This document shows positions 12,269-17,609 of a stretch of 25,991 nt of DNA, in pieces. The stretch comes from Streptomyces bikiniensis. Lineage in GTDB: Bacteria > Actinomycetota > Actinomycetes > Streptomycetales > Streptomycetaceae. The position numbers and the translations under genes were made by a program. How positions within the stretch are numbered: the first letter of the stretch is position 1; each line of letters begins with the position of its first letter. The DNA is taken from positions 1 to 25,991 of the forward strand of contig JNWL01000065.1 of NCBI GenBank assembly GCA_000716465.1, in the 5' to 3' direction. Below the pieces are notes generated by a model that saw only the letters and a program-made list of their open reading frames with translations, ran no database searches and was not told the origin of the DNA.

Positions 12269-14563
12269 ATGGACGGTCGTGAACTGCTGCGTTCGATGAA
12301 GGTGTTCGGTTCCGGGGAGGGCTTGCGGACGGTGCGGTCGGCGTGGCGGCAGCGCCGTACGGACGCGTGGGGGACGCCCCCGAGGGGGCCGGAGCGGGCC
12401 CGGGTGCCGGGGCTCGCGGAGGCGGCGGAACCGGCGCCGGGCGGGGGGACGATCCGGTTCGCGCGGTCCTCGCTGCGGCTGTGCGTGTCGGCGGGCGGCA
12501 CGGTGTTCTGGGGGTGGGACGGGGCCGGGCCGCTGCCCTCGTACGCGCTGGCCGGCGAGGCGCCCGAGCCGGACCCCCGCGCGGCCCTGGAACCGGACAC
12601 GGACGGCGGGTGGCGGATCGTGTCGGAGCGGGTCACGGTGGCGGTCTCCCGGCACGGGGCGGTGGAGGTCCGGACGCCGGGCGGGCTGCTGCTCCGGCGT
12701 GACCTGCCGCCGCGCTGGTGGGAGCCGGTGGAGGCCGCCGGGGCCGCCGGGCCTTCCGGGGCCGCGCGCTGGGTGCAACGGAGCGAGGTGCCGGCGGACG
12801 CGCGGTTCTTCGGGCTCGGCGGGCGACCGGGAGGGCTGCGGCTGCGGGACGGCTCGTACGGGCTGCGGGGCGCGGCTTCGCGAAGGGGTGCTGGGGTCGG
12901 GCAGGGGCTGGGGCTGGGGTCCGGGCTCAGGATCGGGTTCAGATCCGGGCCGGGGTCGGGGTCGGGGTCCGGGCCCGGGTCAGGGCTCGAGTCCGGGTCA
13001 AGGCTCGGGTCCGGGTCCGGGTCCGGGTCGGGGTCAAGGTTCGGGTTCGGGTCCGGGTCGGGGCCCGGGGACGTTCCGCCGCGCCTCGTCATGCCCGTGC
13101 AGTTCATCGTCTCGGACGCCGGTACGCACCTGGTGTTCCACGACAGCTCCTGGGACGGCCGGGTCGCCCTCTCCGAGGGCGAGGAGGGGGCCGGGTCCGG
13201 ACACGACCGGCCCGGGACCTGCGAGGTCCGGATGGAGGGCGGTCCGCTGCGCTGCTGGGTGGTGGTCGGCACCCCCGCGCGCGTGCTGCACGGCTGGGCG
13301 GCGCTCACGGGCGCGCCCGCGCTCCCGCCGTCCTGGGCGCTGGGCCCGCAGCACGCGCGCGAGGGCTCCGGGGGTGCGGCGGAGGTGCGGGGGGCGGTGG
13401 ACGCGTACCGGCAGCACGGGCTTCCGCTGTCCGCCGTACACCTGGACACCGAGCACCCGGCCACCAGGCACCCGGATGCCGGGCGCTCGGATGCCGGGCG
13501 CTCGGACGGTCTGTCCGGTCTCGCGGAGGAGCTGTGGAAGGGGGGCGTGCGGCTGGTGGCCGCCGTGGACCCGGCGGTGCGGGCGGAGCCCGGGGACCGG
13601 CCGCGCGACGCCGATCACCGGGAGACGAGCGGTGTGCGCGGCCTGGCGGCGGCCCGGGCCGAGTACGAGGGGCTGCGCCGGCTGCGGCCCGACGAGCGGC
13701 CCTTCCTCCTGTCGCGCTCCGGCTGGGCCGGCGTGCAGCGGTACGGCGGGACCTGGGCGGGCGGACTGCCGGCGGGGTGGCCGGGGCTGAGGGCCTCGCT
13801 CTCCCTGGTCCTGGGGCTCGGCCTGTGCGGGGTGCCGTACTCGGGGCCGGACGTGGAGGGTTCCGGAGCCGATGGCGGGTCGTCGCCGGAGCTGTTCCTG
13901 CGCCGGTACCAGCTGGCGGCGTGGCTCCCGCTGTTCCGCACGCGCGCGGGGACCGGCCCCGGGCCGCACGAGCCGTGGGAGTTCGGGCCTGAAATCGTGG
14001 AGTACGCGCGCGTGGCGCTGGCCGAACGGGAGCGGCTGCGGCCGTACTTCACGACCCTGGCGCGGCTCGCCCGGATGACGGGCGCCCCGTACGTACGGCC
14101 CGTGTGGTGGGGGACGCCGGAGGACCGGGCGCTGCGGGACTGCGAGGACGCGTTCCTGCTCGGCGACGCGCTGCTCGTGGCCCCGGTCCTGACGCACGGC
14201 GCCGACCGGCGGGCGGTGCGGCTGCCGCGCGGACGCTGGTACGACACGTCGACGGGGCGGGCGTACGAGGGGCCCGGGCAGGTGCTGCTCGACGCGCCGC
14301 TGTCGCGGGTGCCGGTCCTGGCCCGGGCGGGCGCGGTGCTCCCGGTGCGGGGCGAGGAGGGCGGCACGGTCCTGGAGGTGTGGGCGCCCGCCGCCGGGCG
14401 GACGGGCGGAGGGCTCGTCGTACGGGACACGGGGGACGGCTGGGAGCCGGCCGAGATCGAGCGGTACCAGTCGCGCCTGGTGGACGGGCGGGTGGTGGTG
14501 GAGCGGGTGACGGACGACGGGGTCGCGGAGGCGGGGCTGCCCGTGCGGGTGCGGGGGCTCTGA
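12269..14563 (+). CDS. GH31-family-like protein, probably catalytically inactive
   Basis: The 764-residue protein follows the GH31 (alpha-glucosidase/xylosidase) order. An N-terminal beta domain (about 50-300) includes FFGLGGRPGGLRLRD and HLVFHDSSWDG. It is followed by a TIM-barrel (about 350-600; VHLDTEH at 390-396, GVRLVAAVDPAV, FLLSRSGWAGVQRYGG, GLGLCGVPYSGPDVEGSG, LAAWLPLFRTRAG) and C-terminal beta domains (FLLGDALLVAPVL onward). Two catalytic elements are missing. The barrel strand carrying the nucleophile (usually WxDMNE) is absent between AVDPAV and AAARAEYEGL, and the acid/base Asp of the WxGD motif is Gly499 (W496-A-G-G). A Gly/Ser-rich insert occupies about residues 210-267. ATG 12269 is chosen with AGGGTGAG 4 nt upstream; an in-frame GTG at 12260 is the alternative. 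No signal peptide is seen. Confidence 0.85.
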   Translation: MDGRELLRSMKVFGSGEGLRTVRSAWRQRRTDAWGTPPRGPERARVPGLAEAAEPAPGGGTIRFARSSLRLCVSAGGTVFWGWDGAGPLPSYALAGEAPEPDPRAALEPDTDGGWRIVSERVTVAVSRHGAVEVRTPGGLLLRRDLPPRWWEPVEAAGAAGPSGAARWVQRSEVPADARFFGLGGRPGGLRLRDGSYGLRGAASRRGAGVGQGLGLGSGLRIGFRSGPGSGSGSGPGSGLESGSRLGSGSGSGSGSRFGFGSGSGPGDVPPRLVMPVQFIVSDAGTHLVFHDSSWDGRVALSEGEEGAGSGHDRPGTCEVRMEGGPLRCWVVVGTPARVLHGWAALTGAPALPPSWALGPQHAREGSGGAAEVRGAVDAYRQHGLPLSAVHLDTEHPATRHPDAGRSDAGRSDGLSGLAEELWKGGVRLVAAVDPAVRAEPGDRPRDADHRETSGVRGLAAARAEYEGLRRLRPDERPFLLSRSGWAGVQRYGGTWAGGLPAGWPGLRASLSLVLGLGLCGVPYSGPDVEGSGADGGSSPELFLRRYQLAAWLPLFRTRAGTGPGPHEPWEFGPEIVEYARVALAERERLRPYFTTLARLARMTGAPYVRPVWWGTPEDRALRDCEDAFLLGDALLVAPVLTHGADRRAVRLPRGRWYDTSTGRAYEGPGQVLLDAPLSRVPVLARAGAVLPVRGEEGGTVLEVWAPAAGRTGGGLVVRDTGDGWEPAEIERYQSRLVDGRVVVERVTDDGVAEAGLPVRVRGL
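12898..13068 (+). repeat. Degenerate 6-bp tandem repeat array inside the GH31-like gene
   Basis: About 170 bp of GGGTCC, GGGTCG, GGGCTC and GGGTCA units in frame, encoding alternating Gly-Ser with Leu, Phe and Arg interruptions. It forms a flexible linker within the N-terminal beta domain. On the other strand it reads as Pro-Asp repeats, which makes a long spurious open frame. Arrays like this change length by slippage, and the many G-runs could form a G-quadruplex in the coding strand. Confidence 0.85.
13474..13503 (+). repeat. Perfect 15-bp tandem duplication in the GH31-like gene
   Basis: GGATGCCGGGCGCTC occurs twice back to back and encodes DAGRSDAGRSD. It lies just after the HLDTEH strand of the barrel, in a loop. 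It is in frame and looks recent, being identical. Confidence 0.85.
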
Positions 14564-14567
14564 GGCG

Positions 14568-14617
14568 GGGCACCGGCCCGGGCCGGGGGCCGGGCCGCCG
14601 GCCGGGTCCCCGTGCCC
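14568..14617. terminator. Likely bidirectional hairpin, GH31-like gene / Nudix gene
   Basis: The 54-bp gap between the convergent stops is almost all G and C. GGGCAC (14568-14573) pairs with GTGCCC (14612-14617), with further pairing inside (CCGGCCCGG against CCGGCCGGG-like sequence). The stem is less regular than the other hairpins of the window. Confidence 0.55.
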
Positions 14618-15226
14618 TCAGCCGTACTCCCCCGCGAACCACTTCCGTACCGCCTCCGTGTGGAGCGGGAAGGCCAGTTCCTCCGGGGCGCGGAGGAGGT
14701 GGTGGCCGGTGGTCTCGTCCGTCGGCGCCGAGGCGGGCAGGGCGGAGGCCGGACGGGCCGGGAGGAGGCCGAAGAGGAGGAGGTGGCCGCCCGGGGAGCT
14801 CATCGCGTCGGCGAGGCGGACCTCCTCGGCGGCGGCCTCGATGCCGGTCTCCTCGCGCAGTTCGCGGGCGACGGCGGCGCGCCAGTCCTCGCCGTGGTCG
14901 ACGAAGCCGCCGGGGAGCGCGGTCCCGCCCCGCTGCGGCTCGATGGCGCGGGTGACGACGACGAGTCCCGTGGTGCCGTCCGCGTCCGTGACGGGCAGGA
15001 GGGCCACGGCGACGGGCAGCGGGTTGCGGTAGGCGGTGCGGCCGCAGCCCGGGCAGGTGCGGGGCCAGCCCGCGTCGGCGGAGTGGGCCGCGCCGCAGGA
15101 GGAACAGTGGGAGTCCTGCACGGGCGAGCCCTTCGCGGTGGAAGGCCGCACGGTCGGTTCGGTCACGGTCGCAGGCTGCACGGGCGAGCTCTTCGCGGTG
15201 GGAGGCCGCACGGTCGGTTCGGTCAC
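14618..15226 (-). CDS. Nudix hydrolase with N-terminal zinc ribbon
   Basis: The 202-residue protein has a zinc ribbon (Cys41, 44, 58, 61; CSSCG and CPGCG) followed by a Nudix domain. The Nudix box is complete, with Gly107, Glu113, Arg121-Glu122 and Glu125-Glu126 through Gly128 in GGFVDHGEDW and AVARELREETG, so it should hydrolyse a nucleoside-diphosphate derivative using divalent metal. The zinc ribbon recalls NudC-type NADH pyrophosphatases, but the substrate cannot be read here. Residues 1-17 and 21-37 are near-identical copies (EPTVRP and TAK shared), from a 60-bp DNA duplication that includes the start. Translation may begin at GTG 15226 or at the copy GTG 15166; neither has a clear ribosome-binding site. 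It is divergent from the dipeptidase. Confidence 0.85.
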   Translation of the reverse strand: MTEPTVRPPTAKSSPVQPATVTEPTVRPSTAKGSPVQDSHCSSCGAAHSADAGWPRTCPGCGRTAYRNPLPVAVALLPVTDADGTTGLVVVTRAIEPQRGGTALPGGFVDHGEDWRAAVARELREETGIEAAAEEVRLADAMSSPGGHLLLFGLLPARPASALPASAPTDETTGHHLLRAPEELAFPLHTEAVRKWFAGEYG

Positions 15227-15227
15227 G
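15116..15227 (-). repeat. Tandem 60-bp duplication covering the Nudix start
   Basis: Positions 15116-15167 and 15176-15227 are the same 52 bases with two differences, repeated with a 60-bp period. Each copy contains a GTG start codon followed by the same reading frame. The spacer bases between the copies (8 bp) are the only non-duplicated part. Confidence 0.9.
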
Positions 15228-15285
15228 CCACGACCGTATGCGATCGCCCTTTCCCGGCGCTGCCGGAACTGGTAGACGGGGGCGC

Positions 15286-16107
15286 ATGACAGGACTCGCC
15301 TCCGCCCTCCGTACCCTCGCCGTCACGGCCACCGCCGGGCTGCTCGCCCTCACCGGTTCCGTCGCCGCACCCGCTCCCCCGGCCTCGGCCGCTCCGGAGC
15401 CCAAGGCGCCGCGGGAGTTCGTGGCCCTCGACGCCGTGGACCGGACGATCCTCCAGGAGATGCGCTACACGACGGCGCACAACTTCACGGGCGTGCCGGT
15501 GGACGGCTACCGGCAGCCGCTGTGCGTCCTGACCCGGCCGGCGGCGGAGGCGCTGCACCGGGCGCAGGTGCGGCTCCTCGCCCGGGGCCACACGCTGAAG
15601 GTGTACGACTGCTACCGGCCGCAGCGGGCCGTCGACCACTTCGTGCGGTGGGCGGAGGACCTGGAGGACGAGCGGATGAAGGAGGAGTTCTATCCGCTCG
15701 TCGACAAGTCGAGGCTGTTCGCGGACGGTTACATCGCGGAGAAGTCCGGGCACAGCCGGGGCTCGACCGTGGACCTGACGATCGTGCGGCTGCCGGCGCT
15801 GCCCACGCGCGCGTACCGGCCGGGCGAGAGGCTCGTGGAGTGCTACGCGCCGCGGGAGGAGCGGTTCCCCGACAACTCCGTGGACATGGGGACGGGTTAC
15901 GACTGCTTCGACACGCGTTCGCACACCGACGACCCCCGGATCACGGGTGCGCAGCGGGCCAACCGGCAGCTGCTCAAGGGGGTGCTCGCCGAGCAGGGGT
16001 TCGTGAACCTGCCGGAGGAGTGGTGGCACTTCACGTTCAGGCCGGAGCCGTTCCCCGACACCTTCTTCGACTTCCCGGTGGCGCGGAGGTCGGTCGCCGG
16101 GCACTGA
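15286..16107 (+). CDS. Secreted D-alanyl-D-alanine dipeptidase (VanX/DdpX-like, M15D)
   Basis: The 273-residue product has a Sec signal peptide (1-36; hydrophobic LAVTATAGLLALTGSVA, cleavage likely near ASAA). The catalytic domain has YDCYRPQRA (Arg111, transition-state arginine), the zinc ligands His156 and Asp163 in SGHSRGSTVDLT, and EEWWHF with catalytic Glu245 and zinc ligand His248. These match zinc dipeptidases that hydrolyse D-Ala-D-Ala. True VanX of resistance clusters is cytoplasmic, so an exported form points to peptidoglycan turnover or salvage rather than vancomycin resistance. No vanH or vanA gene is nearby. The ATG at 15286 has a GGGGG tract 4-8 nt upstream; a longer in-frame ATG at 15238 would bury the signal peptide. 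It ends inside the hairpin shared with cvnD. Confidence 0.92.
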   Translation: MTGLASALRTLAVTATAGLLALTGSVAAPAPPASAAPEPKAPREFVALDAVDRTILQEMRYTTAHNFTGVPVDGYRQPLCVLTRPAAEALHRAQVRLLARGHTLKVYDCYRPQRAVDHFVRWAEDLEDERMKEEFYPLVDKSRLFADGYIAEKSGHSRGSTVDLTIVRLPALPTRAYRPGERLVECYAPREERFPDNSVDMGTGYDCFDTRSHTDDPRITGAQRANRQLLKGVLAEQGFVNLPEEWWHFTFRPEPFPDTFFDFPVARRSVAGH

Positions 16108-16152
16108 TCCCCCGGTGGAGGGCCCCTCGTCGGGCCCTCCACCGGGGGATCA
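16105..16152. terminator. Bidirectional hairpin containing both stop codons
   Basis: Two 21-bp perfect arms (16105-16125 and 16132-16152) surround a 6-nt loop. The first three bases of each arm, read on its own strand, are the TGA stop codons of the dipeptidase and of cvnD. The two genes are thus separated by nothing except the hairpin. Confidence 0.92.
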
Positions 16153-16755
16153 GGAGGTGACGGCCGCGCGCGGGCGGTCGGCGAGGACGAGGGCGTGCTC
16201 GACGACCGCCACGAGGACGTTCTTCACGGACTCGCGGTCCCGGGCGTCGCACATGACCAGCTCGACCTCGGGGTCCAGGTCGAGGGCCCCGCGCACGCTC
16301 TCGGCGGGGAACCGCTGGGCGCCCTCGAAGCAGTTGACCGCCACCGTGAACGGGATGCCGCGCCGCTCGAAGTAGTCGATGGCCGCGAAGCTGTCCTCCA
16401 GGCGGCGGGTGTCCGCGAGGACGATCGCGCCCAGGGCCCCCTGGGCCAGCTCGTCCCAGAGGAACCAGAAGCGGTCCTGGCCGGGCGTGCCGAACAGGTA
16501 CAGGACGAGGTCCTCGCGCAGCGTGATCCGACCGAAGTCCATGGCGACCGTGGTGGTCGTCTTGGACTCGACGCCGTGCAGGTCGTCGACGGGCCGGCCC
16601 GCCTCGCTGAGCATCTCCTCGGTCCGCAGGGGCCTGATCTCGCTGACCGCGCCCACCAGGGTCGTCTTCCCGACCCCGAACCCGCCGGCGACGAGGATCT
16701 TCAGGGTCACCGGTTCGACGTAGGGCTTGGTGCGGCTAGAGCGCCCGAAGGCCAT
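16150..16755 (-). CDS. cvnD: Conservon small GTP-binding protein (CvnD)
   Basis: This 201-residue Ras-like GTPase is the output component of a conservon. The P-loop GGFGVGKT (24-31) is followed by SKTTTTVAMDFGRI (switch I region) and the G3-like LFGTPGQDRFWF (87-98), where the usual Asp is replaced as in other CvnD proteins. The base-recognition motif is NCFEG (141-145) in place of NKxD. The overall form is MglA-like. The start at 16755 overlaps cvnC by 20 bp, so translation is coupled. In the conservon model it binds the CvnA/B/C assembly at the membrane. No cytochrome P450 gene follows, unlike the cvn9-type locus. Confidence 0.94.
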   Translation of the reverse strand: MAFGRSSRTKPYVEPVTLKILVAGGFGVGKTTLVGAVSEIRPLRTEEMLSEAGRPVDDLHGVESKTTTTVAMDFGRITLREDLVLYLFGTPGQDRFWFLWDELAQGALGAIVLADTRRLEDSFAAIDYFERRGIPFTVAVNCFEGAQRFPAESVRGALDLDPEVELVMCDARDRESVKNVLVAVVEHALVLADRPRAAVTS

Positions 16756-17161
16756 TGATCACCTCGCGGAGGATGTTCACGTCCGGCAGCTCGGCAGGCG
16801 GAACGGGGCGGGTCACGTGGACGAGTTCGTCCTCGACGAGGTCGCCGACGAGGACCCGGACCACCCCGACGGGGAGGTCGAGTCCGGCGGCGAGCTCGGC
16901 GATCGACTGGGGCTGCTCGGAGCAGCGTTCGACGATCTCCACGTGTTCCGGGGAGAGCGTCTGGTCCCGGCCGGGGTCTTCGGCGGCGGGTTCGGGGACG
17001 ACCAGCGCGATCAGGTCGAGCCGGTGGCGGGTGGCGGCGCTCGTCCGGCCGCGGGTCATCGCGTACGGGCGGACCACCGGTCCGGCCTCGTCGTCGAACC
17101 AGTGGTGGGGGCGCGGGGCGCGTCCCTCCACGGGTAGGTTCCGCTCGGCTTCGTCACTCAT
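16736..17161 (-). CDS. cvnC: Conservon DUF742 protein (CvnC)
   Basis: The 141-residue cytoplasmic protein belongs to DUF742, recognised by VVRPYAMTRGRT near the start, LDLIALV, the QPQSIAELAAGLDLPVGVVR segment (a winged-helix-like motif) and LVEDELVHV. It ends NILREVINGLRAL, which is typical. It is the third gene of the conservon and is expected to bridge the roadblock protein and the GTPase. The ATG at 17161 follows cvnB by 10 bp. The HTH-like region suggests possible DNA contact, but this has not been established for the family as far as I know. Confidence 0.93.
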   Translation of the reverse strand: MSDEAERNLPVEGRAPRPHHWFDDEAGPVVRPYAMTRGRTSAATRHRLDLIALVVPEPAAEDPGRDQTLSPEHVEIVERCSEQPQSIAELAAGLDLPVGVVRVLVGDLVEDELVHVTRPVPPAELPDVNILREVINGLRAL

Positions 17162-17171
17162 GCCGTCCCAC

Positions 17172-17609
17172 TCACCCTCCCGAGGGCAGTCCGGTCCGGG
17201 GGGCCGTCGCCAGGTGGGCTCCGACCCGCTTCACCATCAGCGTCATCTCGTAGGCGACCTGGCCGACGTCGGAGTCGGCGTCCGCGAGCACCGCCAGGCA
17301 GCTGCCGTCGCCGGCGGCCGTGACGAAGAGGAAGGCGTCCTCCAGTTCGACCACCGTCTGGCGCACCTTGCCCGCCTCGAAGTGGCGGCCGACGCCCTTG
17401 GCGAGGCTGTGGAAGCCGGAGGCGACGGCGGCCAGGTGCTCGCCGTCCTCCCGGGTCAGGTCCTGGGAGGCACCGGTGGGAAGGCCGTCGCTGGAGAGCA
17501 CCAGGGCCTTCCGGATGGAGCCGACGCGCTGGACGAGCTCGTCGAGGAGCCAGTTCAGTTCGCCGTTTCCGGAGGTCGTGCTGGATGCTGCGGCGTTCGG
17601 TGCGGTCAT
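17172..17609 (-). CDS. cvnB: Conservon roadblock/LC7 protein (CvnB)
   Basis: The 145-residue protein has the roadblock/LC7 fold: ELNWLLDELVQRVGSIRKALVLSSDGLPTG, the HLAAVASGFHSLAKG helix, and VELEDAFLFVTAAGDGSCLAVLAD. MglB-like roadblock proteins regulate small Ras-like GTPases, and CvnB is thought to modulate CvnD. Its ATG overlaps the cvnA stop as ATGA (17606-17609), giving tight coupling. A short Ala/Ser/Thr-rich N-terminus precedes the domain. Confidence 0.94.
   Translation of the reverse strand: MTAPNAAASSTTSGNGELNWLLDELVQRVGSIRKALVLSSDGLPTGASQDLTREDGEHLAAVASGFHSLAKGVGRHFEAGKVRQTVVELEDAFLFVTAAGDGSCLAVLADADSDVGQVAYEMTLMVKRVGAHLATAPRTGLPSGG

Noticed and set aside
12898..13068. A possible CRISPR array or intergenic VNTR
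   Set aside because: The units are 6 bp with no spacers, and the array is in frame inside a coding gene.
12055..13464. An N-terminal extension of the acetoacetyl-CoA synthetase frame through the start of the GH31-like gene
   Set aside because: The extra residues are Pro-Asp repeats that are the complement of the Gly/Ser array, and the ATG at 12054 has a good ribosome-binding site and the family start.
15238..15285. The upstream ATG at 15238 as the dipeptidase start
   Set aside because: It would place 16 polar residues before the signal peptide, and the ATG at 15286 has the better ribosome-binding site.
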